Source: Anas platyrhynchos
Taxonomy: Eukaryota > Chordata > Aves > Anseriformes > Anatidae
Direction: 5' to 3'
NCBI RefSeq assembly: GCF_047663525.1
Contig: NC_092602.1
Span: forward strand, 7,251,501 to 7,315,500
Length of the DNA: 64,000 nucleotides
How positions within the stretch are numbered: position 1 is the first letter of the stretch; each line of letters begins with the position of its first letter. The notes beneath the pieces are model-generated. The model did not search any database and was not told where the DNA came from. It saw only the letters and a list, made by a program, of their open reading frames with translations. Positions 43,917-58,256 of the stretch are shown here, piece by piece. Position numbers and translations under genes: made by a program.

Positions 43917-46900
43917 GTACTACATGCCCGTCCTTTGAGCTGCCAGCACAAGGGATGGCATCTTTGCAGCGTGATGGCTCAAGGCTATTTTTTTTTTTCC
44001 TTCCAGCATGAGCTGTTGCTAAGAGCTCCGAAGGTGCTGTACTGGAGCTTTGCTGACGTGCTGATCCCTGTGACCAATTCGTCTGAAGCAGGCTGCACCG
44101 TCAACTTGGAGACAGCTCCTCCAGGGTGAGGTGGGCATCGGAGCAGAGCTGTCCCTGCTCACTCTGTAATCATCAGTCCTCAGCTGTCAGGGGCTTGGAT
44201 GCATGCTTGGAGAGCGTCTAGACGAAGACGGGAGAGGCTTTAACTGCTGCAGTCCCCTGTCCTATTTTATCTCCATTTATGACAACCTGTGACTGCTGGA
44301 TAGCAGCAAGGAGAGAAGACTCCTCTGTTTTGGGGATGGAGGAGCTCTCCTTCTGTCAGCCCCCTTCCTTTTGCCTGTTTCCTGCAGTCATGCAATGCTG
44401 ACGGGCTGTCTCTTGTCATCTAGGTCAGCTGCGCCTTTAGGAGAGTCTCCCAGATGGCTCTTCGGGGAAAAAAGTCAGAGACTGATCAACGTCTGAAAAA
44501 GGTATCTCATCCAGTGTCAAAACACCAGCTTCACCTTGTGCTTCCCAAGGACAACCTGAAAAGTGGAGCTGCCCCTTCCCTTTGCGTGGGGCTCAGAAGG
44601 CTGCTCACGAGCTCTGGTGGCAGCGTGACCTCAGGGTGAGTGAGGACCTGCAATGAGATCTTTGTCTTGCTCGGGTTCCAGAGGCACTGCTGTAACCCTG
44701 ACGTTGCACGCAGAGCTGGATAATACACGATATACAACATATTTATTGCAAAATAGCCCTGTCCTGTCTTCTGGCAGGCCCTGGCTCCCTGACTGCATGC
44801 CTTGCCCAGCCTGCTAATACAGCAGTTGCTCAAAACACTGGATTTAGCCAGCATCTCCAGTTGAGCTCGGTCTATAATGCCTGTTTGTAGGCACTGGAAG
44901 TGTTCAGCGCTCCCATGAGCTGGTGGTGTGTTCAGGCTGGATTTATTAGCCATCTGGCATTCTGCTGGGCCATTTGTTACGGAGGCTCCTGCAGGCTCCT
45001 CCGTGCTGTAGGGAGATCCAGGCTAATTTCTGGGAGCTCACAGACCCCTGAGTAGGGAGCCAGGTGTGTTTGTGTGGGTGGGAGTCCTGGCTTTTCAAGT
45101 GCCTGAAAGCAGAGAGCTTGGACCACTGCCTGCCTGTTGTGTGGGTTCTCTGCAATGAAAGAGGAGAGCTGTTGCTCTGGTCCAGGTATCCACAGAGAAA
45201 CACGGCCTGCTGCTGCCCAGCCTGAGTGTGCCAGGATGCTCCCTGAGGGGCTCCTGGTTTCCTTCCTCCTCCTCCTCTTGGCAATGCCTCGTGATGCAGT
45301 GTCTGGGCACTGCTGGCTTTTCTCTCTGTGGCTGTCCTGAGGAGCAGGAATGGAGCCCTGGAGCACTGCCTGGCCTTTGCGGGGCTTGTGCTCAGAGGTC
45401 AGGCTGGGCAGCTCCAGAAATGGAAATTCAGCTGCAGCGGAAAGCTGAGGGGCAAGGGAGGTGCTGACTTCTTTGCTGTCGGGAGGAGAATTGTATTCGG
45501 GCTGTTGCTCGTGTTCTTCCTGGCTTAGCACAGGCAAGATAAAGGAATGCAATTTCCACAGCTTGTGTCGAGATCTTATTATGCATTTCCTAAAGCAAAA
45601 GGGGGAGGGAACATCCCAAGCATCATGGAGCTGAGGCACCGCAGGCCCAGTGCGTGCTGTCCTGTGCAAGTGGTGGCCATGGAGGTGAGCAGTGCCCGCA
45701 CCAGCTTTATGGATAGGGGGTGATGGGTGCAGCTGGGTGCTCCCAAGCTCCCAGCTTGTCTACAAACCAGGTCTTTATTGTTTCTGAGGTAGGGGACCTA
45801 CCAGCACTCCCTTCTCACTGTCTCTCCTTCTCCAGCCCCTTTCTGGAAGGCTGCACAGTCCCAGCCTCAGCTGATCCCACAGCTTGCAGCCGAGCTGTGT
45901 CCTGAGCCCAGTCCCTGTTGCCTCTCTGAGGTGTGAGGGCTGATTTCAGGCTGTGGGACCCTCTGAAATCACCCGGGGTGAACTGCACCAAATCACAGTC
46001 AAGCTGGCTGCCATCAAGGGGCACGCTGCCTGCTCCAGTGTGGGGAGGTTTCCCTAGCAAAAGGCTGATCGGTGGTCACAGTTCTGCTGCTGCTTAACAC
46101 CGTGATAGGGAGCCTGGCTTTAAAGATGGGTAGCTAATGAAAATCCTCCTCTGAAGACCATTGTACTTGGCAGGAATGAGTACTTCCACCGTTAAGGCTG
46201 GGTTTTAAATCTCTAAGCACTGTGTTCTTCAGCAGTTTAAGCCATGTGCGTAATAAAGCCTGTAATTGAGGCAGGCACTTAGGATAACAAGGGAGCACAA
46301 GACTGGCATAAACTGAAACACGGGGAGCAACTGAGCTAGTCCCTAACGGTGCTGAGCCATTCCCCACCTCTCGGTGAGCCTCCTTCCCCCGGGATCCAGC
46401 CTGTCCTGGCTGCTGGAAGCCCAGGCTCCGTGCTTAGCTAATGAGCGAGGGCTGAGCGTGTGATTAGTGTTCTACTGCAGCCTCCCCGTGGCCTTGTTAC
46501 GGGGTTAGGCATTGTGAATGTCAGTCTGATCGGAAACAATTACGAGTGCCCAGAAATCATTAGCCTTTGCCATGCCAGGAGCACAAGTCCATTGCTTCTG
46601 CCTTCTGCTGATGGACGTACGGGCGCGTGGGGAGGCAGATTTCATGTATGCTTTGTGATTTCACATCGACTTTTGTCCCTGCAGAGCTCTCCAGGATGTG
46701 CAGTGCTGGGTTTTATGGCCAAGCCTGTCCTGTGCTTGGCTGACGGCCTCCCTTTGTCACACTGAGCAGAGCTGCTGGGGCGTGCTAGCCTGGGGGAAGC
46801 CACGGAGACACTGGTTGCCCAGGTAAGGACAGGAGCTGGGGTGTGCCACGGGGACAGGCTGGAAGGAAAAGGGAACGAACTGCTATGGCCACTAACCTGC

Positions 46901-49006
46901 ATCAGGCTGCTGGGAGTGTGGCTGAAATGAGCCCTGGGAGCCCCCCCTTGCTGTGTTCCTGCCCTCGGGTGCAGCGCTGTGTCCTGATGGAAGGAGAGAG
47001 CCCTTTTTGCCCCCCTAGAAGGGCTCGGCGCTGGCTGGGGGACGCTGCCCCATCCTGCTGGGTCCTCAAGGTGAGACAGAACCACGCGGTCAGCAGGACC
47101 TGCTGCCGCCAAGTGCCTGCCCTGCTCTCGTCCCTGGCTTGCTAAAATGTGTGAATGAAGCCAGGAGGGTGTAGCAAAGCCAGGAAACCCGCCCTGCTTT
47201 TTAGGAAATGGCACACTCTGGAAACTGTCCCACTTTCTGGAGGAGTCTGGGCTCCTGACAGAAGCATGCTTTAGATAAATTGCTTTTGTTGGCTTGGTAC
47301 ACATTATTTGTGTCTTTCCGTAGGTCAGGAAGGAGGGGGCTGCATAATGCTAGGTATGTTGGGGGGCTGCCTGTTTGCTTCACTGCCTGGTGGGCTCTGG
47401 AGCCCACCTCCCTCAGCATCCTGCTCCGAGGTCCCAAGGGACACGAGGCTGGGCAACGAGCCTGCTCCACCCCAGGGAGACCGGCCCTGGACCCCAGCCT
47501 GCCCTCGTCACAGGGCAGTTTCCCTGGCAGCAGGCAGCGCGTGGCCCTGAGCATCCCCTCCCTGCTCAGCCCTAATCCCATTCAGCCCCCGTCCTCGGCT
47601 TCTCCCCCGTGAAGCCGTGGATGCGAGAGGCCGGCTGCTTCGTTTGGGGCTGCATAGATTAGCTCTCCCCTCGGGAGCAGCTTGCTCAGCTTGCACTCGA
47701 GATAACGGGGCCGTGTCCTCCCGCCTGTCGGACTCCTCAGCAGCTGCCGGAGCTGTGATTAGCCTCAATTTATGCAGGCTGTTAAACAAACACCTGCAAG
47801 CTTCGGGGGCAGAGAAGCCAAGTCATTTTTGTAAGCGCCTAACGTCGTGTTGAACTGAGAACGCCGTCCTTTTCTTGCAGGGCTCTCGGAGCTTCCAGAC
47901 ATCTCCAGTCCCCGTGACACTTGCAGGGCTCCGAGCCAGGGACATCGCTGGGCACTGTGGTGCCTCTAATATTTCATGCTGTTCTCACAGTGCTGGGTTG
48001 ATTGCAGTGGGGACAAGCACAGCTGTGACTTCTGGGGCTGCTGCAATAGCCGACAATTTCTAAACGTGTTCTGCTCTTATTGCTTTCTCTGATGTTTGCC
48101 GTTCTCTGTAGCTCACCCCTAATCCCCAGCAGAAGCCCTGCCATTATTGCCAGCGGTGTGATAGGTAACGTAGCAGGGGCACCGCGATGTCAAGATCTAT
48201 TGAAGTGTTAATAAAAGGGCTTAATGTGGAGGAAAGGAAATCCTGCACCTCCAGAGACCTTGCCGAAGCATCTCATCTAATTAACCTCGGAGGTGATCGC
48301 TTACAGCAGCGTTGCGTGCCAGCAAAGAGCCCAAAAATAGGCTCCATCCAAATGCAGCAAGAAGCCACGTGGCTCCCCCCTCTTTGTAAAGTCTGGCAAG
48401 ACCTGCTGCTGAGAGGGGCTAGCACAGAGCTCGTTTGAGCTATTATTACCTGCACAGAAGTTTGACTGAAACTGCAGGAACATCGTTCTGGGTCCTGTAT
48501 GGGCACGGATGCATGCGTTTGTACCACGGGTACACAGAGAGCTGGAAAAGAGGTTTTGAATTGCACCCACAGGCTCCCAGTTTGGAGACATCTGCTAGCT
48601 TCTTCCCTTTACTCAGAGCAGGCGCTGCCAAATGGCTGATTTTAACAAACCAGCAGCTCCCAGTCCCTGCTGTGGTTTGGGAATGGTGCATCAGAGCTGG
48701 CCGCTAGCTCCGGAGCCAGCTGGTGGATGCTGCAGGAGCTGCCTCACCCGAGGGGGCTGCAGGGCTGCATCCTCTGCCTCCAGCAGGGAAGTGTCTCCTG
48801 GTGGGATCCCCGAGCACCGCAGCAAAGGCTGAAGGGTTTTCTTTGTGCACAGTAGTGCCCTGGCAGCGTGCCTGCCTCCTGAGCTGCACCCTGCTGCGTT
48901 GCACGCTTGTGTGGGGGAGGCGGACGGATTTCTTCCACCCAGCTATTTTCTTCAGGTCCTGAGGGAATTCTTTCAATGAATTCATCTGCTTTCTCTTTCT
49001 TCACAG
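43917..49006. other. Intergenic, no recognised gene
   Basis: GC-rich sequence interrupted by AT-rich TAAT-containing blocks (46420-46620, 47640-47850, 48180-48310). Frames such as 44977-45669 on the - strand show no known domains. Confidence 0.55.
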
Positions 49007-49102
49007 GTATCTGGAGAAATCCCATGCTTCCAGATAAGGACATGCCACACTTACAGTTGCCTACCACCATTAACACATCCTCTTCTGCGTGGTCACGTGA
49101 AG

Positions 49103-52100
49103 GTAAGATCTGCAGCAACCAACTCACCTGCTGTTCTCTTCCATCCTCTGCTCTTTGTTTCCACCGTGCTCCAGGATGTTCTTTCTACCGTATGTTTTTG
49201 CAGTCAGGTTACGAAGCCTTTTTCCTATAAAGGGGAAAAAAAAAAAAGCTCCACAATTTATCATGTATACAAACGGGCAGCAGAGCTCAAACCTCTGGCT
49301 CTGTGGCTCCTTTAGCAAATAACCTTGCAGAGAGGAGGCCAGCGCCTGTCCTTAATGCTGGCCGTCCCACCTGGGAAGACAGAACTGCTTCCCAGGGGAG
49401 CTGTGAAGAGGTATGAAATGGAAGGGGACTCTTCCCAATTCTTGCATCACCAATAAGGCAGTTAGCTGCCCTTTGCAGCGCTGGGATTTGCTGAGCTTTT
49501 TGTCCTGAGCTGCCTGCCATCAGCCCCGGTCCTCAGCAGGGATTTCAGCACTGGGCTGGGCAAAGGGACCCGTGCAGTCACCCACCCTGCTCTGCTTGGG
49601 TCTCATTTCCCAGCCAGGGCTGGAGATGCAGACCAGGAGCACGAATCAGTGCTGGCGCTCTCCCACTGAGGAGCAGAACCCCCCAGTAGTGGTGGCAAGG
49701 CTCGGCGAGCCCGTGGCTTGGATAGAGAGCAGGGTGGGTGAGTTTTGGAGGAGGACAGCATCTCCTGACCATCTGTTAGTACAGGCGAGGCTGCCTGAGC
49801 AAACAGCTGCCTGTTATTTGCCAGGCAGTAGCTCTCTATGTACACCTCCTACCCCACACTTATTGTAGGGAGGGAACAAAGTCACTCGTGTTCACCAGGA
49901 TGCAAAGAAAATTAGTTCTGCACAACATCTGAACCAAAGACAGTGGCGAGCCTGCAATCAGTGGGTGGTTTTGCCCAAAGAGGGCAGTGCCGTGCCACGT
50001 TCCTCCCCAGCCCTTATATCTTCCTAGAAAGTGGCTCCCCCAGCCCTGGCTGTGCCCTGCTCTTCCAGAGAAGGGCTCTCTTCTCTGCAGAGCTCGGTGG
50101 AAACAGTGAATATCAAAGATTTCTTAAGGGAAAATCATCGTGGCTCATGATGAGGCTTTTTTTTTTTTTTGTGTGTGTGTAGTAGTCACTTTAAAAAACA
50201 AACAAACAATCTTGCAAGTAAGCATCACTCAAATGCCTGGTCTGTCTTCTGACAAACTGCTTTTCTCACCAGCTTAGGCAAAAGCATCCCTAACACTGCC
50301 CAGCTTTAAGTCAGATGTGCTCCTATTTATATTTCTCTTGCCTTGCTGCCTTGACTCATCTGTGATGATGGCTGCAGGCCTTTCTGCTGGAGGATATTTT
50401 CCACTTTGTCCCTTCCAGCTTCACAGGAGATGCGTTGTCCCCCTTTCTGTCTCCAGTAGCTTTCCCTTTGCACCCACTCTCGAGCTGTTTCTGCAGAGAA
50501 ATGCTGCTGCAGCATTTCCCACGAGATGGGGCTCCCTCCCTGCCCCTCTGATAGCGGTGCCATGGGGGACACTGGCACAAGCCTAGCCCTGCAGGCAGGT
50601 CCTGTAGTGTTTGTAGGTCCATCCCATATCATGGCCCTCGTGCCCCAAGCAGGGAGTGAGGGGGAAGGGCCGGCTGCCCCCCTGCCTCCAAATTCTCGGG
50701 TCTCAGTTGTGGCTTGCCTCAGAGAGCAGGATCCGGCCCCGTGAGTGCTGATCACTTGCTGCCCGAGTGGGAAGTGTGTGCTGTAGAGAGCTGCCATGGG
50801 AGGGGAGCAGGGGCTGCTGCTGCTCTGCTCTGTAGGAGGGAAGACTTCAAATAGCAATTAGCTAACGTTGCCTTTTGCAGAGAAGCAGCCCTTGTCATGC
50901 TGGACAATGGGCTGAAGGAGACAAACAGGGCTTTCTCTAGGGGTTAAGAGCTCTAATTCTGGTTAGATATATTTATGCAGGCTTTTTTCCCTTTCAGAGA
51001 GGGAAGATTAAAAAGGCTCTGACTCCTTTAAATAGACTTGTGTTTCCTTAACCAGCTCGAAGCTCAATTAGGAGCGCTTGCTGTTCCTTTCCACCTAGTG
51101 AGACGGCTGTCGTGGTGCTCGTGACACAGGGAGCGAGGCGCTGCCAGCTTTAACTCTTAGCTTCCTTCCAGGGGCACCCGGAGGATCTAGAAACCTGCCC
51201 TCGCACTGGCAGCATGGGCTGAGAATAAAGGGTCTGTTTTCCCTTGACAGCGATCAGAAGGACGAAGTTATCTTTTGCTGCTTGCTGGTTTGTGTTATTC
51301 TATTAGCCAAGGCATAGCAGCATAAAAGGTAATTTAGTCTGGGTTAATGCAGCACAATGCAAAATGCATTACCGAGCAGGGTTCTCCTGCCACCCCCTGC
51401 CTGCTGTAATCCCTCAGTGGCCGAATGTCCCTGCTCTGCTCCCGGGGCACGAACTGGGGCACGGGGGCAGCTGTGGGCCTTAAACAGCATCCGACAGCGG
51501 CTTTCAGTGAGTTCAGAGCTGTCGCTGTGCAGGAATAAACGTGGAGCTCCTTTCCCTGTGCCTGCTGCTGGAGTGGAGCGAGCTGTGGGGGTGGTGAAAT
51601 CCAAGAGGACAGCTCCTGCTGCCCCCCGGGCTGAGCCCCGGGCTGCCCTGCCTGGGTGCTTTCCGCAGTCTGACCACGTCAGGAAGCCGCAGCAGCCAGG
51701 CGCGAGGTGTAGCTGGTGCTTGGGAGGCCTCCAGCTTTCCGCAGGCAGCCCCGGAGTGGCAGAGGCTGTCTGGTGCAGCAGGTCAGTGGATAACATCCTC
51801 TCCGAGAGCTCTCAGAGGGCTCTGAGCATCGCTGGCTCAACGTCAGTGCTGGCACTGTTGCTTCCTGCTGCCTTCGGTGGCTCTCGGTGCCGACGTGAGC
51901 AAATGCTGCTGCTGCTCGTGCTCAACGTGGGAGGGCAGGAGCATCTGGCCCCTACTGCTTTCCTATTAGCCTGCTGCTACGAAGGCAGAGAGCCATCTGC
52001 CCGCAGAGGTTGGGGTCTGTGATATGTGCTAACCCAAGAGGAGAGAGCACCAGGAAGGCAGAGGGACATGGGATGTGAGATCCTCCTTCTCCAAAGTCAC

Positions 52101-55100
52101 TGAAATAGGAATTTCCTGCATGTTGCTTTCCCATTGACCAGAGGGAAACCAACCCACACGATACCAAATCTCCTGACAAAGCCATTTCAGAGCTCGGGAC
52201 TTGCCATGGGGTGGTGGTCCTGTGCAGCTCCTGTTTGGATGTTTCCTCGTCGTCTTAAAGCCAGCGTTGCCAGCTTGGGTCTTGCTTTCACCTCTCGTGC
52301 CAAGTTCATGCTGCTTTTGCTGAGCACTTTTACTCCTGAGGACACCTGTGTGATACAGCTGGTTCAGAAAGGGTTTTACGGAGCACAATCATTTATTATG
52401 AGCCAGCATTTGCAGAGTAATTCCCTACAAGTAATTAGCTGGGTCACTGGTGCTTGCCTTGGGATCTGTCCAGGGAATCCCAGAACTGCTCAGAGCTAAG
52501 TGCCTGCAGCTTGCTGGCCTGCCCAGCGTTACGGGGAGAGCCTGACCTGGCCCACCAGGAAGTAGCCCTGGCCCTTTGCTATGCCTCTTCTCATGACATT
52601 TAGACATCGTGATCTAAATACTGCTCTCACTCCTTTTGGCAAAATGGTCTGAGTGCAGAGGGTGAGCCCCCCGTCACATATCTGGTGATATTAAGTCCAA
52701 GAGCATCACATTCTGGGTGTTTATAGGGGAAGCAGCTTTCTTCCTTCACCCCTGTAACTTCTTTTTGTTCCTTCCTGGTGTTAACTAATATGTTGGTTAA
52801 GCTGCATGTCAGTCCTTGTTCTTGCTTGCTACAGACGGCGCTGGCTTGTCAGCACTTCTTGCCTCCTTCCTTTTCCCATCGGCTTCAGAGGGCTCGTGTG
52901 GAGCTGCTACGCGTTGGTTCCGCAGCAGCATTTTGATTACCTCTCCTACACCGCCACTGTCGGCACGGACCGAGCCATCCAGCAGTCCAGTGAGTGTATT
53001 GCTCCTGACAAGCTGTATTTGCCCTGGATAAGTCAGGTAGCATATCTCCAGTTGCAGGTAATAGGCAGGAACATCCTCTCTGCATCGTCTTTGAAGATTT
53101 TCCTGTCTCTGTTTCACCCAAAGGGCCTCAAAAAGCACAAATTATCATCTCAGGCTGCAGGACTTCTTCCCCAGGTATTTTGGTCAACTTGTCTTTGGTA
53201 TCCGGGAGTTGTCCTGGCAGTGTCTGGGCCGTTACCCTCCGTGGGGGAGCAGAGACATCAGCCCCTGCTGAACGCCAGCTGATGGTGTACTTTGCTGCCT
53301 GCTTTGATGCACAACATTTTCCTAGGTCTCTGCATGTCCCATGGATGGTTTCGTGCCCCTCTTGGCAGGCTGCAATCCCTCCAGCACTGTGTGCAGCTGA
53401 CTGGGGTGTTCAGGGGGTGGAGAGGAGCTGACAGAAGCTTTCTTGCACCTTCTGCTTTGACATAGTTTGCATTACTGTGACAAGGTGTTGGTGGCAGGAG
53501 CAGCTAGGACACTTCCTGGGCACAACGAAAGGAGATGGAGATCTGAGCTTTGGTTGTGTGCATGTTGTCCCTGGCTTCGGTGGGGGCACGAGCTGGCTCC
53601 ATGCTGCTACTGTGCCTGGTTTAGCGGGCACGGCACCAGGTCCCTCCTCCTTGGAGGACATTCAGTGTTTTTTTTAAAGCCCAAACCATCAGCACAGGTA
53701 GGTTCACCCCTCCCATGAACATCTGTCTTTGTGTTCACTTCCCAGGTTGCCAGCATGGGTGGAGAGCTCTGCTGGAGAGCAAGGAGGGAAGCTGCACGCA
53801 GTCCCCTGCAAATGCTGTAAAGAGCGGTCAGAGGTCCCCCTATCAACTGCAGCCCAGCTGCAGCAAGACAGCCTGCTCCCAGTGGCCTTGGCTCCTGCAG
53901 ATGCACGAGAACCAGGCTGGCTGTGTGCTCCAGGTGGAGGAACAAAGGAGCCTTTCATCTGCTCCTGCAGAGCAGGCTGGTGGCCAGCCCCTGTGTGGTG
54001 CCTGGTTCCCTCTGCTGCAGCAGGGAGGTGGGAGGTGAGTGATGAACCTGGCAAAAACCGACTGTGCTGTCCCCAGGGGTCAGCCTAGGGTGGAAAAATG
54101 GTTGGGTGGGCTGCTCCAGCGCTGCCTGCTGGGCTCAAACCTGCTTGGGAGGAGCTGGGGCTGCAGCTGGGGAGAAGTGGGGAGGTGGTGGCTTTCCAAG
54201 AGCTGCCCCTGTCCCCGTGCTCCTGAATGAACGTGGGACCAGAGGGTTTGAAACCCAGCTCTGTAGCTTTGAGCCCTGCTCTGGCTCCTCGCAGCATTCC
54301 TGGTGTCCCAAGCAGCAGGAATGGGCCCTGCTGCTTCTGTTAGCCATCAGATTGCTGCTGCATGTTTCTCTGTCAGCGCGTGGGCTCGCTGGGCAGCCCT
54401 GGGGACACGCTGTAATTTGGGGTCCCTAAGAGAGAGGCGTTCCCGTGAGACACATTAAAGCCAGCTGCTTTCTCAAGTGCTCCCTTGGGCTGCACACCCT
54501 TTGTGGTGCCCTTGGGCATACGAGCCTGAATCTGGGCCCTTCCCTTGTCCTTCACAAGGTCTCCTTCACTCCTGCATTTACACCCTCGCTTCCTCCTGCT
54601 GCAGCAGCATCCTGCCGTGTTGCTGTCCTCAGCTGCTCTGCCAGGGCCCAGGCTGTGCTGGGGTGGCCTCCCCTCTGCTCCCTGCCCACCGTGCCATGCA
54701 GGAGAGCCCACAGTGGCCGTGCTGGTCATCCAATTTGTTTTGGTTCGTGTTACAGTTGAGGATAAAGTTGCAGATATTTCTGTGCAGAGATAGGATCTCG
54801 CCAGCCAGCCCTTCTTTAATAAGATCCCAGGCAGTCGAGGTACCTGATTACCTTATCTCCCCTCTGCAGATGTACGTTACCCACCCCTCTCACCCTGAAA
54901 GCGAACCAGCCTGGGAGAAAGCAGCAGCAACTCAGCCTTCTCCAGCCCTGCAGGCAAGTTGTAAGGCAGAAAGAACAGAGAGGGAAGCTGGCTTCCCACC
55001 CAGCCGCCCGCGTGGAGCGGATGCCGTGTGCTGTTTCTGCACAAGCTTCCCTTTTCCTCTCCCCTCTCCTCACGCTGGTGCTCATCCTTGCAGCTCCTTG

Positions 55101-58100
55101 CTGCAGGGGGAGGCTGTGGTGTGGCTGACTCATGCTGCTGGCGTGATGAGAGCCCCACGCGCGGGTTCCCTGCGGCACCTCTTTGCTCTCTGGCTTTGCT
55201 CTGGTAGAAGCTAAAGCTCCATTTCTAGTTCATAAATAAAAAGGGGGAGATAGATGTTAAAACAGGGCACGAACATCAGGCTGTCCGTGCTTCTGCAGCT
55301 TTCAGGGCCTCCGGGAAGCTCTTTGGTGCAAAGATGCACGAGTGCTGGCGCTGGGCTCGGGCAGGGGCTGGAGCAGCCATGAACCAACACTCGCACACAG
55401 ATGCTGGAGTGAGGATTGTTTCATCAAATGGCCAAAAAGCTGCTGGTGGCCAGAGTGGCCACTGGGAGCAGACAATGTAGAAAAATAAGCGGAAAATGGA
55501 GGTGGGGTGGGGAGCTGGAACAGCAGCTCATCCACTACAGAGCCTGGGAAATGTCGAAATCGCGAAGGGGAGCGAAAAGATGTGAAGAGAAACTTCAGAG
55601 GGATTTCTAGCAGTGAGGAGGAGGGACTGAGTTTCAGAAAAGAAAAGAGAAAAAAGCCCTTGCAGTGCGATTGGAATGGGAGAAGCGGAGTGTGTGGTGT
55701 TATCTGGAGAAGGGCTGACGCCGTGCCCACGTGGAGGTGAACGTGCACCGATCTGTTCCCAATCCTGCAGCAGCCGAGGGTCGAGTCAGAAGCCTTCGGG
55801 AGGCGTGGGCGGCTTGGGGCAGGCAGATGGCCTGCTTTCAGCTGGAATAGAGTTAATTTTCCTCCTAAAAATGGGTTAAACCACAACAGCAGGTTCCCTC
55901 GGCTCCTGCCCTGGGGCTGTGGAGGAGAGGAGCTCTGTGGGTCCCACATGCTGAACCCGGAGCTGCCGGGCAGTGCAGGCACTGAGCTGCTCTCCCGTCT
56001 TCTTGGAGAATGGTCAATGAAGGTTTTGTGGGAGGTTAGGTAATGATTGACCTTGCAGGAACGGGCCTTATTAAAACACGGGGGCAGCTTATCTTGCAGC
56101 CAGGTCAGGCTGTGTTGATGGTATCGCTGCTGTCAGAAATTTATACTTCCCTCCGGTCAGGAAGTCTTCAGCTCTGCCTCGTTGTGCCCCAGCTGCAGAC
56201 GTAGACCTGGGTCTGGGCTGTTTTCCTGCGGGGCATCTCCCCCTCCATCAGCCAGCCTGAGCTCACACCAGCACAGGGCTGGCTCCCAAAGCCCTCGTGG
56301 CTCTGCCCACGGACGTTCAGCCAGAACCACCCCATCTGCCTGAACCGGCAGAGCCCCGAGCCCCCAGACCCCACTGCCTGCGCACAGCAGCTGCAGGGAG
56401 GAGAGGCAGGGCTCTCTGCGATCCTCCGAGCCATGCAGATGAACCCACACCTAATTGCTTTTAAAAATTTCCTGTTGCCATGACGACTCCACAAGCGAGA
56501 GGCACTCCAGTGCTGTCTCTCCGCTCCCAGGTCTTGCATCGCCACCAGGAAGCCGTGTGTGTACCTGTGGACGTACACACGTCTCTCTCCCAGCTTTCAG
56601 AGGTGGTTCATAATCCCCTTGGAGCGTGAGCAGAATCCCTTCTGAGCCGGGGAAGGGGTTACTTGAAAGGTCTCATAATAAGGTTAAGGAAAGGCCAGCA
56701 GGCGCTCACCCTGCTGCTGAGCTCTTCACTAGCTAAATTTAGTCACTTGAGTCATTACTGAGTCAGCAAATTGGGGGCAGGAAATCTTGATTTCGCTCTT
56801 CTTCCTTTTTCATCAGCAATACACCCGAGGCAGGCTCTAAGGCTGGTTTCTCTTCTAATCCAGCACGTTACCTGCCCGCGGTGCTTTCCCCTGGAGCATC
56901 TTTGAGCCTGTCCAGAAGAAGAGCTCCTTTCTCCTCTGCTGCAGCCACCTGCCCTGACAAGTGGCCTGTCCTCAGGGAAGCAGCGTCGTTTCCAATCTGA
57001 GATGAGGAAAGCTGGGTCCAGTTGGCTTTGTCTCTTGCTGTAGTTGCTGGGCTGGGGGCAGGTATTGCATCCCCTGGAGCTGCTTGGAGAGGAGTGAAAC
57101 CCCATCCAGCTGCTCTTCTTCCAACTCTCCGTGCCTGGAGTGCCACAGCAGAGCTAGCAGCAGCAGGAGAGCTCTGAAAACCCCTTGTGAGTGCTAAAAT
57201 AAGCAGCAGCAGGAGATCCAGACTTTCCATAGCCGCCCTGCACCATGCCCAAGCCTTGCCCAGGCTGGCCCATCTGTGCACTGTCCTGCTCGGCATGCGA
57301 GCTGACCAGAGCTCACCCAGCACGGACGTGACCTGGGAGGTAGGTGCCTGCAGCCAGCTGGCTCTTTCCATGGGACCTGCAGGCTTCGAGGTCACCAGGA
57401 GACTGTGACAGGGCCAGGTCAGAGCTCTGTGCCTGGTGGGACCCTGTCCTGGGCTGCAGCAGGTCAGCAGCTTATCCACGGCTGCCTCTGGAAAGCAAAG
57501 CCTGGAAGCGGAGCCCCTGTTGCTAGCTGATGGTATCAGTTCGTGTTAGGTCCCACTGAGTGCGGTTTTTACATAATTTGTTTCCCAGAATGAAGTGTTT
57601 TACAAATGCAGCATTTAATCACCTTGTAAAAAGGGATGAAAAAACTACCTCCTCCCCCTGGGGCTAGCAAACAGCTAAAAGGGAATCTGGAAAAGAGAGC
57701 CCTGTGTGGTGTTAGCTGGGCTGCAGAGCCCAGGCGGGCTGGTGTTGGTGCCTGCAGACAGCAAAGGGTTGGGCAGGGGGAATTCAGAGGGCCGAAGAGA
57801 AGAGCCCCTGCTGAAAATAGTGTGATCCATGTGGAGCTGCCCCCAGCTTCTTGCACAGGAGCTGGAGCCGCTCCCATTGCTTCAGCACACCGAGCCCCTT
57901 CTTGGGGGCTGTGATACCTTGCAGGGAGGGGGCAGTGTGGGTGCTGTGAGCCCAAAGCTCTGTAATGGTCCCCAAAAAATAGCTCTTCCCTTGGGCCTTG
58001 GTGCTCCCCTCACTTCTGTTTCTGGTGGAGGCCCCCCAGACTTGCCAATAGAAGTGTCTTCTCTTCCCCAGCTGAGGGTGGAGATAAATAACTGGCCCCT

Positions 58101-58256
58101 GGAGATAAATCAGTGGCTTGCTGGACAGTGAAGGGCGAAGCGAGCAGCGGGCGCTCTGTGCCCTGGTTTGGATGATGGTGTGGGGACACCGTGTGCTGCA
58201 GCCTGCATAGGGCTGGTGAGCTGCCACTCTGACTGTCATTTCTGTTTTGTTCACAG
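49103..58256. other. Intergenic, no recognised gene
   Basis: Long frames (for example 51357-52022 and 54477-55214 on the +, 55302-55982 on the -) overlap equally long frames in other phases and lack recognisable domains. A (GT)n-like tract follows a T run at 50158-50180. Confidence 0.55.

Noticed and set aside
54870..54955. Segment starting MYVTHPSHPESEP after CTCTGCAG and ending CAG|GCAAGT
   Set aside because: Short, with a non-canonical donor and no family recognised.
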